Part shown: piece after piece, positions 16,054 to 24,056 of the stretch
Layout of the letters: every line of letters begins with the position of its first letter
Numbering within the stretch: position 1 is the stretch's first letter
NCBI GenBank assembly: GCA_013289395.1
Contig: JABCZY010000011.1
Span: forward strand, 1-34,456
Reading direction: 5' to 3'
Length of the DNA: 34,456 bases
DNA from: Bacteroidota bacterium
GTDB taxonomy: Bacteria > Bacteroidota > Bacteroidia > JABEUT01
Made by a program: the position numbers and the translations under genes
Notes under the pieces: model-generated
What the model was told of the DNA's origin: nothing
Databases searched by the model: none
Seen by the model: the letters and a program-made list of their open reading frames with translations, nothing else

Positions 16054-17082
16054 TCAGTAAAAATCGCGGGAATCAAGTTCAGAAAATACTCTTTTACCTT
16101 GTAGAAAATATTTACGTACAATACTACGGCGGTAAATGGCTGAAACTTCAGGGTCCGTAACTGTTGCCTGCACTTTTTTTCGTTTTGCCCATGTCTTTTT
16201 CATGGTTCTGTAAAAATGAGCATGCGCCCTGGTAATGGCCCAAAAATCACCCAGATCACCTTTCAATAGAAAACGAAATGCAGCAAGCCCATCCAATACC
16301 ATGCGTTGAAAAACCATTTTGCTCAATGCCCTTGCAGGGAGATTTTTACAAAGTATGATCAGGTTATTGCGGAAGTTCAGGTATGTTTTAAATGGGTTTG
16401 ATTTAGGCAGCATTCCTCCGCCATAATGCAATACTTCTGAATTGGGGCAGTACATAATTTTATATCCCTTTAGTTTCATTCTCCAGCAAAGATCTATCTC
16501 TTCCTGGTGAGAAAAAAGGTCTTCATCGAAGCCACCCATTTCATGAAATACAGATGCTTTTATAAATAAGCACGCCCCCGTAGCCCAAAAAATTTCCTTC
16601 TCATCATTATATTGCCCTTCATCTTTTTCAATGGTATCGAAAATACGGCCGCGACAAAAAGGATAACCGTATACGTCAATATATCCCCCAGCGGCACCGG
16701 CATATTCAAACATTTGTGGCTGGAAGAATGATTTTATTTTGGGTTGAACCGCAACCACCTCAACCCTGTTCTTCAGCATTTCTACCGGTCCTTTTACCCA
16801 ATCGGCGGTAACTTCTACATCTGAATTAAGTAACACATAATAATCAGCCTTTATCTGGCTGAGCGCCATATTATACCCAACAGCAAAACCGCCATTCAAT
16901 GGATTCTGTATCAAATGAACATCAGGATAATTTTTCTTCAGATATTCGACAGAATCGTCATTTGAAGCATTGTCGGCAACATATATATCAGCCTGGTTAG
17001 CAGTATGTGCAACAACCAAAGGAAGAAACTGTTCTAAAAACTTTTTTCCGTTCCAGTTCAATATAACCACTGCTACCTGCAT
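16054..17082 (-). CDS. Family 2 glycosyltransferase
   Basis: A 342-residue GT-A fold enzyme, likely acting on surface polysaccharide or lipid-linked sugars at the cytoplasmic face of the membrane. The N-terminus VVILNWNGKKFL and VADNASNDDSV are typical of the rhamnosyltransferase-like GT2 group. The metal-binding motif is LLNSDVEV (84-91), and the acceptor/catalytic region HQEEIDLCWR (191-200) is preceded by GGFDEDLF. A C-terminal amphipathic, basic part follows. It lies 19 nt downstream of the GWxTD gene and 2 nt upstream of the Xer gene. Donor and acceptor sugars are unknown. Confidence 0.92.
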   Translation of the reverse strand: MQVAVVILNWNGKKFLEQFLPLVVAHTANQADIYVADNASNDDSVEYLKKNYPDVHLIQNPLNGGFAVGYNMALSQIKADYYVLLNSDVEVTADWVKGPVEMLKNRVEVVAVQPKIKSFFQPQMFEYAGAAGGYIDVYGYPFCRGRIFDTIEKDEGQYNDEKEIFWATGACLFIKASVFHEMGGFDEDLFSHQEEIDLCWRMKLKGYKIMYCPNSEVLHYGGGMLPKSNPFKTYLNFRNNLIILCKNLPARALSKMVFQRMVLDGLAAFRFLLKGDLGDFWAITRAHAHFYRTMKKTWAKRKKVQATVTDPEVSAIYRRSIVRKYFLQGKRVFSELDSRDFY

Positions 17083-17101
17083 ACTATTTCAATCAGGTAA
17101 A

Positions 17102-18676
17102 TCAGCGTGGATTATTGAATAAGTCCTGTGTATTGGTTGCATTCTGGTTAGGCATAGGCAACGTATTATCATCTACACTGGTAGGTGGCATAAGCAATTG
17201 ACCAAAGAGCACTTGTTGCCATTGCCTGTTTTGCACCTCGCCTTTTGCTGTTGAATGCAACAGAACAAAATCATTAGTAGCCAATGCAGGCTCATAAAAA
17301 ATGAATTTCTTATCCGATTCTCCATCTGCCAGTTTATAATATTCCCATATTTCATATGGGTAACTATCGGCATTAATTGTTTCCTGATCGCGTTGGCTTG
17401 GTGACCCATATTGAAGGTAAACCCTGCCCCTGTCTGTTTGATAGCCTTTTTTGTACGATGTACCAAACTTACGGTTGACCAATAATACCTGGGCATGATA
17501 GTCGTCCCAGGCTTTCTTTGGATCAGTTGGGTTATGAGCCACCCAAAAATTATAAAAGAATCTTTTCAGCATGTTTTCATCAGATCCCTGGCTTATTGAA
17601 TTGATAAAATACCTGTCATCAGAATGCGCTATAGGACCAAGCGAGCTGATATAATCCCTGAGTGAGTCCATATTTTTTATTGACTCCACAAAGGTTCCGG
17701 CAATATTTACGTTAGTTAGGTTTTTATCTACCGATGCCATTGTAACAGCAGGATTGTTCCGGATAAAACCAAAACTACGTGAGGTTAATACTTTATTATC
17801 CTTATCAATAACATCCACTACCAGGTCATACCTTCCCGTATGCAGTTTTTCAATATTAAACCCTCCCAAAATAGGCACTACAGTATCGGCAGTATGAACT
17901 GCAACCTTCGTATAATCACTTAAAACAACCTGGCTTTCTGCTGACTGAAGGTAATACTTCACCACAAATTTTGAAGCCTGAAGAATTTTAGGGGTGTTAT
18001 ATATTTCAGTATAGAAGCTAAGCGTTTTCATCTCTTCCGGGTAAAAACTATATACATACGGAATCATATTATAACCACTCTTACTTATAGCGCTTGAACT
18101 TTCCGCAGGTGAGTAAGACATAAGCAATTCAGCATCTGATATAGCTATACTATCTGATGAATACCCTACAGACACCTTACCTTTTACAGAAACAACTTTT
18201 GCCAAAGGGTTATTAACGTCTTCTATTTTTATTTGAACGGAATAATCTCCCTTAGACAACCAATATCTTTTAACGCCACTGAAATCAGGCCTTCTGTTCG
18301 CGCTGTCGGTAGTTCTTTTTGAACTTATACTATCATCTTTATCAGGTTGGGCAGGAACCTTTACTTCTTTCAAGGCCATTTTTTTATTTGTATCTCCAAC
18401 AAAAGGGCTCAATATGTTGTATGTATCCGATTTTTTCACGCTATCGCCCTCCTTAAACTCGATCGATATTTTTACTTTCCCTTCATATTTACCATCAGCC
18501 TTTTTTTCATACACAATAGTGCTTCCGGATATAGTAATGTATGTTTCAAAATACGTATTGCCTGATGGTGTAACAAATGAAGCTGTACTCAAATAAGCCT
18601 CAGGGCTTTTTGTTTGGGTAAATGCTCCCATACTGCTCAGCAGTAATCCGGTTAATATGAATCTTTTTATACGCAT
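17102..18676 (-). CDS. GWxTD domain-containing exported protein
   Basis: A 524-residue protein with a signal peptide (residues 1-21, ending AFTQ). The middle is beta-rich, and the C-terminal third holds the GWxTD module: FFYNFWVAHNPTDPKKAWDDY, then RKFGTSYKKGYQTDRGRVY starting just before Gly411, and YGSP. The name-giving motif is GYQTD here, an aromatic swap at the Trp position. GWxTD proteins occur in Bacteroidota and relatives; their role is unknown, though many sit near cell-surface or peptidase genes. It is the first gene of an operon with a glycosyltransferase and a Xer recombinase, with its own promoter box. Confidence 0.87.
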   Translation of the reverse strand: MRIKRFILTGLLLSSMGAFTQTKSPEAYLSTASFVTPSGNTYFETYITISGSTIVYEKKADGKYEGKVKISIEFKEGDSVKKSDTYNILSPFVGDTNKKMALKEVKVPAQPDKDDSISSKRTTDSANRRPDFSGVKRYWLSKGDYSVQIKIEDVNNPLAKVVSVKGKVSVGYSSDSIAISDAELLMSYSPAESSSAISKSGYNMIPYVYSFYPEEMKTLSFYTEIYNTPKILQASKFVVKYYLQSAESQVVLSDYTKVAVHTADTVVPILGGFNIEKLHTGRYDLVVDVIDKDNKVLTSRSFGFIRNNPAVTMASVDKNLTNVNIAGTFVESIKNMDSLRDYISSLGPIAHSDDRYFINSISQGSDENMLKRFFYNFWVAHNPTDPKKAWDDYHAQVLLVNRKFGTSYKKGYQTDRGRVYLQYGSPSQRDQETINADSYPYEIWEYYKLADGESDKKFIFYEPALATNDFVLLHSTAKGEVQNRQWQQVLFGQLLMPPTSVDDNTLPMPNQNATNTQDLFNNPR

Positions 18677-18689
18677 AATTATTCTCTTA

Positions 18690-18697
18690 CAAAGTTA
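18690..18697 (-). promoter_or_regulatory. -7 promoter box of the GWxTD operon
   Basis: Minus strand TAACTTTG, exact TAnnTTTG, 13 nt before the ATG at 18676, which implies a very short leader. Confidence 0.6.
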
Positions 18698-18867
18698 TGA
18701 AAAACAATAATGCCACTATCCTAGCTTTTCGTTTATTTTGATACTTCGAATATAGCCAGAAATGGCTGAGAATTAAGCCCCTACTTATCCTTCACCATAT
18801 TATAAGGAGTGAACTGTGAAAAAACGGCCGCGAATGGAGAGGAATAATTCAATTTAAGATACTTTCT

Positions 18868-18875
18868 TACTTTTG
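18868..18875 (+). promoter_or_regulatory. -7 promoter box of the SDR gene
   Basis: TACTTTTG matches TAnnTTTG exactly, 18 nt before the ATG at 18894. Its last three bases form an in-frame TTG that could be misread as a start. Confidence 0.6.
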
Positions 18876-18893
18876 AAACATATAAAAAACAGC

Positions 18894-19658
18894 ATGGAAA
18901 AGATAACCTTAATAACAGGAGCAACTGCAGGATTCGGAGAAGCAATAGCACATGAATTTGCTGCGCATAAGTATAACATAATTATTACTGGAAGAAGAGC
19001 TGAGAGGCTTGAAAAGGTAAAGGGTGAATTGGAAAAGAAACATGGTGTTAAGGTAATGGCCCTGAACTTTGACGTACGCAAACTGGAAGATGTAAAAAAG
19101 AATATTGCATCATTACCCGCTGAATGGCAAAATATAGATGTGTTAGTTAACAACGCCGGATTGGCAAGTGGGTTAAATAATATTCAGGAAGGCGATACCG
19201 AAGATTGGGAAAAGATGATAGATACAAATATTAAAGGCTTGTTATATGTTACCCGTACCGTTGCACCCCTGATGATAAAGAATAAGAAAGGGCATATTTT
19301 CAATATTGGTTCAGTTGCCGGTAAGGAAGTTTATGCAAACGGCAATGTGTATTGCGCCACCAAACATGCGGTTGATGCACTTACCAAGGCTACACGCATT
19401 GATCTGTTACAGCATGGCATTCGTGTCACAGGCATATGCCCCGGTATGGCTGAAACAGAATTTTCTATTGTCCGCTACCATGGCGATGAAGCTAAAGCAA
19501 AGAATGTATACAAAGGCATTGATGCATTAACGGCGCAAGATATTGCCGAAGTAATATATTTTGCAGCATCGCGCCCGGCGCATGTGAACATAAGCGATGT
19601 AGTTATTACACCGACACAACAGGCGACTGCTACTTACGTAGTGAGAAGGGAGGCTTAA
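18894..19658 (+). CDS. Short-chain dehydrogenase/reductase, YdfG-like
   Basis: A 254-residue classical SDR. The cofactor loop is TGATAGFG (8-15) with GRR at 33-35 indicating NADP(H) preference, the NNAG motif is at 86-89, and the catalytic residues are Ser140, Tyr153 and Lys157 (YCATK). The overall pattern, including the end [20 protein letters not shown], resembles the YdfG group that oxidises 3-hydroxy acids such as L-allo-threonine and serine; the exact substrate is inferred. The ATG at 18894 is chosen because it puts the cofactor loop at the usual distance and lies after the promoter box. Its stop overlaps that of the converging fumC. Confidence 0.9.
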   Translation: MEKITLITGATAGFGEAIAHEFAAHKYNIIITGRRAERLEKVKGELEKKHGVKVMALNFDVRKLEDVKKNIASLPAEWQNIDVLVNNAGLASGLNNIQEGDTEDWEKMIDTNIKGLLYVTRTVAPLMIKNKKGHIFNIGSVAGKEVYANGNVYCATKHAVDALTKATRIDLLQHGIRVTGICPGMAETEFSIVRYHGDEAKAKNVYKGIDALTAQDIAEVIYFAASRPAHVNISDVVITPTQQATATYVVRREA

Positions 19659-21046
19659 AGAGAACCTATCATCTTCTTCGGGTCAACCCACTGATCGAAC
19701 TGCTCGTTGGTAACAAGGTTCAGATCTAATGCAGCCTGGCGGAGTGTTTTGTTTTCCTTATGTGCTTTCTTGGCAATTTTGGCAGCATTCTCATAACCAA
19801 TATGTGTATTGAGTGCAGTAACCAACATCAATGAATTTTCAAGGTTCTTGTTAATATCAGCAAGGTTTGGTTCTATACCAACAGCACAATGTTCATTGAA
19901 TGAATTACATGCATCGCCGATCAACCTCGCAGAGTTAAGCAGGTTGAAAATGATTACCGGTTTAAATACATTCAATTCAAAATGGCCATTCATACCTCCT
20001 ACACTTATTGCCACATCATTACCCACTACCTGTGCGGCAACCATTGTCATAGCCTCACACTGAGTAGGGTTTACTTTGCCAGGCATAATTGACGAGCCCG
20101 GTTCATTCTCAGGAATTAATATCTCACCTATTCCGCAACGAGGACCCGATGCAAGTAAGCGAACATCATTTGCAATTTTCATTAACGATACCGCTAATTG
20201 TTTTAGTGCACCCGATGTTTCCACCATTGCATCATGTGCCGCTAATGATTCGTATTTGTTCTCTGCCGTTACAAATGGTAACCCTGATACCTTGGAAATT
20301 TTCTCTGCAACCAATACTGCATATCCCTTAGGAGTATTTAATCCTGTACCCACTGCAGAGCCGCCCAATGCCAATTCTGAAAGGTGTGCAAGAGTGTTTT
20401 TCAATGCTCTCAGTCCATGATCTAATTGCGATACATAACCGGAAAATTCCTGACCTAATGTTAACGGAGTTGCATCCATTAAGTGAGTGCGACCAATCTT
20501 AACAATATCCTTAAATGCTTTTGCCTTTTTATCCAGTGTATCACGCAATAACTGAACATTAGGGATAGTGTTTTCTACTATCAACTTATATGCTGCAATG
20601 TGCATAGCTGTCGGGAATGTATCGTTCGATGATTGTGATTTATTCACATCGTCGTTCGGGTGAATGGCTTTCTTTTCATCCATTAAACTACCGCCCAACA
20701 ATACATGTGCACGGTTAGCCACTACCTCGTTCACATTCATGTTCGATTGTGTGCCGGAGCCTGTTTGCCAAACAACTAATGGGAATTCATTATCAAGTTT
20801 TCCGGCTAAAATTTCATCACACACTTTTCCAATAATATCACATTTCTCTTTTGGCAATACACCTAATTCAGTATTGGCTTGTGCTGCCGCTTTTTTCAAA
20901 ATAGCAAAAGCATAAATCACTTCAATAGGCATTTTGTTTCCGCCTATTTTAAAATTGTTGCGTGAACGCTCAGTTTGTGCGCCCCATAATTTGTCAGCAG
21001 GTATCTGCACTGGGCCCATTGTGTCCTTTTCAGTTCTGAATTCCAT
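19655..21046 (-). CDS. fumC: Fumarate hydratase class II
   Basis: Iron-independent fumarase of the TCA cycle, interconverting fumarate and L-malate. The signature [11 protein letters not shown] begins at residue 317, close to the position in E. coli FumC, with [33 protein letters not shown] and GGSAVGTG also present. The start at 21046 ([11 protein letters not shown]) gives 463 residues and a family-like N-terminus; an ATG at 21070 would add eight residues. It is last in a minus-strand operon after the GIY-YIG gene. The stop shares TTAA with the converging SDR stop. Confidence 0.97.
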   Translation of the reverse strand: MEFRTEKDTMGPVQIPADKLWGAQTERSRNNFKIGGNKMPIEVIYAFAILKKAAAQANTELGVLPKEKCDIIGKVCDEILAGKLDNEFPLVVWQTGSGTQSNMNVNEVVANRAHVLLGGSLMDEKKAIHPNDDVNKSQSSNDTFPTAMHIAAYKLIVENTIPNVQLLRDTLDKKAKAFKDIVKIGRTHLMDATPLTLGQEFSGYVSQLDHGLRALKNTLAHLSELALGGSAVGTGLNTPKGYAVLVAEKISKVSGLPFVTAENKYESLAAHDAMVETSGALKQLAVSLMKIANDVRLLASGPRCGIGEILIPENEPGSSIMPGKVNPTQCEAMTMVAAQVVGNDVAISVGGMNGHFELNVFKPVIIFNLLNSARLIGDACNSFNEHCAVGIEPNLADINKNLENSLMLVTALNTHIGYENAAKIAKKAHKENKTLRQAALDLNLVTNEQFDQWVDPKKMIGSL

Positions 21047-21084
21047 AGCTTTTGGTTTTAAGGTTTCCATGTTATTTTAAAATT

Positions 21085-21891
21085 TCAATTATTATTAAGT
21101 AGGCAAGCATTTTTCCCAAACTTCTCTTTAAATAGCACTTCTTTCTCAATAATTTCTTTAGGTGTAACTGTCTTAGGAAGTACCATTAAAATTGAAAAGT
21201 TGAAATTAAGTGAATATTTTTCATCTTCATAAACCAATCTTTTCAAAGTCTTATTTCCACCATGTCCATTGCTTCTAATATACGCGCTCCATCTTCCCCA
21301 AATTCCATCCTTTCCGTATGCAGCTCCCACATAAAGCATTCCAGTTTTTGAATCACTTATCAGATAAATCCCATTAATAATCGATAGTACATTTTTCCAG
21401 TCACTATATTGATTATTTACAATTTCTTTTAGCTCCCTATATTTAAGAGTAAAACCTGCATAATCTGTAAATTGCTGATAGTGAAGCCCATGTTGGATTT
21501 CTATTACTTCTTTCTCAATTTTAATTGATTGATGCCAAGCTCTCGCAGAAGATGGAACACCCCAATTTATTATAACCCGTTCCTTCAAGTCTTCAAAACC
21601 TGATTCTTCTCTTGTTTCGTAATGAAATCTTTTTCCAACTTTTTTTTTACTCAAAACCCTATATACCCCTATGAATCTTGACCTCATCCCATCCTCCCCT
21701 AAAAATGAAACTACATAATCAACTTTACCAAAAACATCTTGTGCCTGATTATTCTGATAATTGGTGAATGTTTTAGGGTCCTCACGATAATCATTATATA
21801 AGTCAAGTCCATGCTCTTTATGCCTTGCAAGTTTGATTCTTGATTTCTGATTGAGGCCCCTATTGAATAATAACTCCTGTATTGTTATCAT
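21085..21891 (-). CDS. GIY-YIG nuclease family protein
   Basis: A 268-residue protein with a C-terminal GIY-YIG domain: GIY at 174-176 (NGIYLISD), YVG at 187-189, the catalytic Arg at about 200 (WGRW), a likely catalytic Glu near 251 and a terminal Asn-rich NACLLNNN. The first ~165 residues form a separate domain that I do not recognise, with a VDYVVSFLGEDG segment and a GVYRV strand; it may determine target or partner. It lies 2 nt after the arsC-like stop and shortly before fumC. Its composition is visibly more AT- and Lys-rich than the metabolic neighbours, suggesting later acquisition. Role is unknown. Confidence 0.8.
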   Translation of the reverse strand: MITIQELLFNRGLNQKSRIKLARHKEHGLDLYNDYREDPKTFTNYQNNQAQDVFGKVDYVVSFLGEDGMRSRFIGVYRVLSKKKVGKRFHYETREESGFEDLKERVIINWGVPSSARAWHQSIKIEKEVIEIQHGLHYQQFTDYAGFTLKYRELKEIVNNQYSDWKNVLSIINGIYLISDSKTGMLYVGAAYGKDGIWGRWSAYIRSNGHGGNKTLKRLVYEDEKYSLNFNFSILMVLPKTVTPKEIIEKEVLFKEKFGKNACLLNNN

Positions 21892-21893
21892 TC

Positions 21894-22247
21894 TTATTTC
21901 AATAAAGTAATTACGTTTTGCGGTGGCCTGCCAATAATGGCCTTGTTTCCTTCAATGGCAATAGGCCTTTCAATAAGTATAGGGTTCTTGCTCATTACCT
22001 TTATCCATTCTGCATCGCTAAACTTCTTGTTCTTAAATTTCTTTTCGAAGAATGGTTCTTTTTTACGTAATAAATCGGCTGGCTTCAGACCAAGCTTCTT
22101 TAATAAATCTTTTAGTTCTTTTTCGGTGGGCGGAGTTTTAAGGTATTCCACTATTTCAGGTTCAACTCCTTTTTCTTCCAGTAAACATAATGCTTCTCTG
22201 CACTTCGAACAACGCGGGTTATAATATAAAGTAACCTTCTTTTTCAT
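21894..22247 (-). CDS. ArsC/Spx family thioredoxin-fold reductase-like protein
   Basis: A 117-residue protein of the glutaredoxin-type arsenate reductase family (YfgD/ArsC-like). The active-site loop is NPRCSKCREAL with Cys13 and Cys16. The C-terminal ERPIAIEGNKAIIGRPP motif carries the conserved arginine that binds the oxyanion in ArsC. The CxxC arrangement differs from classic ArsC, which has one catalytic cysteine here, so a general thiol role is possible. No arsenic genes are nearby; it sits 6 nt after pdxA and 2 nt before the GIY-YIG gene. Confidence 0.87.
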   Translation of the reverse strand: MKKKVTLYYNPRCSKCREALCLLEEKGVEPEIVEYLKTPPTEKELKDLLKKLGLKPADLLRKKEPFFEKKFKNKKFSDAEWIKVMSKNPILIERPIAIEGNKAIIGRPPQNVITLLK

Positions 22248-22253
22248 TGTTAT

Positions 22254-23348
22254 TTATTCTCCGTCCTGTTGGGCAGGTACTGATACTCTTAATCTATTTG
22301 CAACAAGTTTCTGGTATTCTTTTCTTGTCCTTACCAGGTCGCATGCCATAAACACTGCATGGCGGAATGATGCTTCCGATGCTTTGTTCTTTCCTGCAAT
22401 ATCATACGCTGTACCGTGGTCAGGTGAGGTGCGGATAACCGAAATACCTGCGGTAAAATTAACACCGGTTTCAAATGCCATATATTTAAATGGAATCAGT
22501 CCCTGGTCGTGATACATGGCAAGCACAGCATCAAATTTCTGGAATGCATGGTTACCAAAAAAGCCATCTGCCGGATACGGACCATATGCCAATAAGCCAT
22601 CCTTTTGCGCCTTATTAATTGCAGGTTTAATTATTTCCTGTTCTTCCTTACCTAGTGTACCACCATCGCCTGCGTGTGGGTTAAGGCCTAGTATTGCAAT
22701 GCGTGGTTTTTCAATACTAAAATCTTCCTTCAGGGTTTTATTCAGTATACTTAGTTTCTTCAATATCTTCTCAACCGAAATAGAAGCAGCCACTTCTGAA
22801 ACAGGAATATGCTCAGTCAATAAAGCCACTCTCAATTCACCTGATATAAGCATCATGACTGAATTGCCTTTCCCAAAACGTTGGTCTAAGTAACCGGTAT
22901 GTCCTGCAAAAGGAAATTCTTCGGAATGTGTATTATGTTTATTGATGGGCGCTGTAACCAATGCTTCAATCTTTCCTCTTTCTAATGCTTCGCAAGCGGT
23001 AGTTAACGATTTCACTGCATACAATCCACCAGCAGGAGTTTCTTTTCCCAACTCCATTGGAACTTCTTCGTTGTAACAATTATACAGATTGAACTTTCGT
23101 GCAGGAATATTATCGAGACTGTTGATCATATTATAATTGAAGTGCTCAGCCTGCAATACTCTCCGGTGATGTGCAATTGTTTTACCTGAACTGAAAAGTA
23201 CAGGTGTACATATTTCAAGCATGGTCGGATCAGAGAAAGTTTTGATAATAACCTCCAACCCTATTCCATTTACATCGCCCTGCGAAATACCAACTATTAC
23301 CGGCTTGCGGGTAGGTAATGGCTGAGGTGTAACAGGGGTTTCTAACAT
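22254..23348 (-). CDS. pdxA: 4-hydroxythreonine-4-phosphate dehydrogenase PdxA
   Basis: NAD-dependent oxidation step of the DXP-dependent pyridoxal 5'-phosphate pathway. At 364 residues it is slightly longer than usual because of a short N-terminal extension. The three metal-binding histidines are His179 (TEHIP), His224 (NPHAGDGG) and His279 (YHDQG), with GHTGYLDQRF at 149-158 and TSPDHGTAYDIAGKN at about 306-320. It lies 5 nt after the dCMP deaminase gene and 6 nt before the arsC-like gene, in one operon. Confidence 0.97.
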   Translation of the reverse strand: MLETPVTPQPLPTRKPVIVGISQGDVNGIGLEVIIKTFSDPTMLEICTPVLFSSGKTIAHHRRVLQAEHFNYNMINSLDNIPARKFNLYNCYNEEVPMELGKETPAGGLYAVKSLTTACEALERGKIEALVTAPINKHNTHSEEFPFAGHTGYLDQRFGKGNSVMMLISGELRVALLTEHIPVSEVAASISVEKILKKLSILNKTLKEDFSIEKPRIAILGLNPHAGDGGTLGKEEQEIIKPAINKAQKDGLLAYGPYPADGFFGNHAFQKFDAVLAMYHDQGLIPFKYMAFETGVNFTAGISVIRTSPDHGTAYDIAGKNKASEASFRHAVFMACDLVRTRKEYQKLVANRLRVSVPAQQDGE

Positions 23349-23353
23349 ATAGC

Positions 23354-23827
23354 TTATAATTTAACAGCTTCAGGTAATGTCATACGATGTACCGTAACAC
23401 CAAATTTTCTTAAAAAGTCAACTCCTTCGTCAGATGGAATTCCCTTGTAGTCAGCATATGAATTAAGATAATATACATGCTTTATACCGGCTGTAAATAT
23501 CATACGTGCGCAGGCAAGGCAAGGTGAAAGGGTAACATACATAGTAGAACCTTCAATACTTGCTTTATTCTTGGCTGCATATATAATAGCATTCTGTTCG
23601 GCATGAATAGCCAATGAACATCCACCTTTACTGTCGCGTGGGCATCCATGTTCAGCCCATTCTTCATCACAGTTATGTGTTCCGGCGGGCGGGCCATTAT
23701 AACCAAGCGATATAATGCGGGTGTCTTTACACATTACCGCTCCCACATGCATTTTAACACAGTGCGAACGTTGAGCCAGCTTTACGGCTAACTCCATATA
23801 TATTTCATCAAAACTCGGGCGATCCAT
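23354..23827 (-). CDS. dCMP deaminase family protein (ComEB-like)
   Basis: Zinc-dependent cytidine/deoxycytidylate deaminase, likely converting dCMP to dUMP for thymidylate synthesis. The zinc and catalytic motifs are HAE at 75-77 and PCLAC at 102-106, with an extra Cys/His cluster (HNCDEEW at 51-57, GCPRDSKGGC at 61-70) typical of dCMP deaminases. The ATG at 23827 gives the usual ~157 residues and lies 21 nt after a promoter box. The frame stays open for 53 more codons upstream, but those would read through the promoter and the palindromic repeats. First gene of the operon with pdxA. Confidence 0.92.
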   Translation of the reverse strand: MDRPSFDEIYMELAVKLAQRSHCVKMHVGAVMCKDTRIISLGYNGPPAGTHNCDEEWAEHGCPRDSKGGCSLAIHAEQNAIIYAAKNKASIEGSTMYVTLSPCLACARMIFTAGIKHVYYLNSYADYKGIPSDEGVDFLRKFGVTVHRMTLPEAVKL

Positions 23828-23848
23828 AGGGTATATTTCTAAGCCGTC

Positions 23849-23856
23849 CAAAAATA
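23849..23856 (-). promoter_or_regulatory. -7 promoter box of the dCMP deaminase-pdxA operon
   Basis: Minus strand TATTTTTG, exact TAnnTTTG, 21 nt before the ATG at 23827. It decides the start codon in favour of 23827 over upstream in-frame ATGs. Confidence 0.6.
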
Positions 23857-23879
23857 CAATTAAATATGGTAAATGACAC

Positions 23880-23999
23880 AACCTCTCAAAGGTTTGAATC
23901 CTTGTCATGGCTAAAGCCCGATTTCCTGTTGCATTCCGTTTAACCCCAGACTTAAGTCTGGGGTTATTATAATAGATATTAGTCAAGGACTTTAGTCCT
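23880..23999. repeat. REP-like cluster of spaced palindromes
   Basis: Three inverted repeats lie in the 229-bp intergenic gap between the dCMP deaminase and the APC transporter. The first is GGCT-AA-AGCC at 23909-23918. The second is a perfect 26-bp palindrome at 23941-23966, with arms rich in C (CCCCAGACT...). The third is AGGACT-TT-AGTCCT at 23986-23999. All three centres fit CTnnAG (CTAAAG at 23911, CTTAAG at 23951, CTTTAG at 23990) and are 40 and 39 nt apart. A smaller AACCT/AGGTT stem lies at 23880-23894. There is no T-run, so it is not a simple terminator. It resembles Bacteroidota REP elements mobilised in trans by RAYT transposases; no such transposase is in the window. Confidence 0.65.
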
Positions 24000-24027
24000 G
24001 ATCTATTAAATTTTATAAAGTAACCGT

Positions 24028-24035
24028 TACATTTG
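24028..24035 (+). promoter_or_regulatory. -7 promoter box of the APC transporter gene
   Basis: TACATTTG, exact TAnnTTTG, 21 nt before the ATG at 24057. The TTG at 24033-24035 is in frame with the gene and is part of the box, so it is not taken as the start. Confidence 0.6.
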
Positions 24036-24056
24036 CAACAGCGCTATATATATGTA

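Noticed and set aside
18754-18767. AGCCA-GAAA-TGGCT hairpin between the GWxTD and SDR genes
   Set aside because: A five-pair stem without T-run or conservation data is not enough to call a regulatory RNA or terminator.
23828-23986. N-terminal extension of the dCMP deaminase
   Set aside because: The open frame crosses a promoter box and the palindromes; family length and motif placement fit the ATG at 23827.
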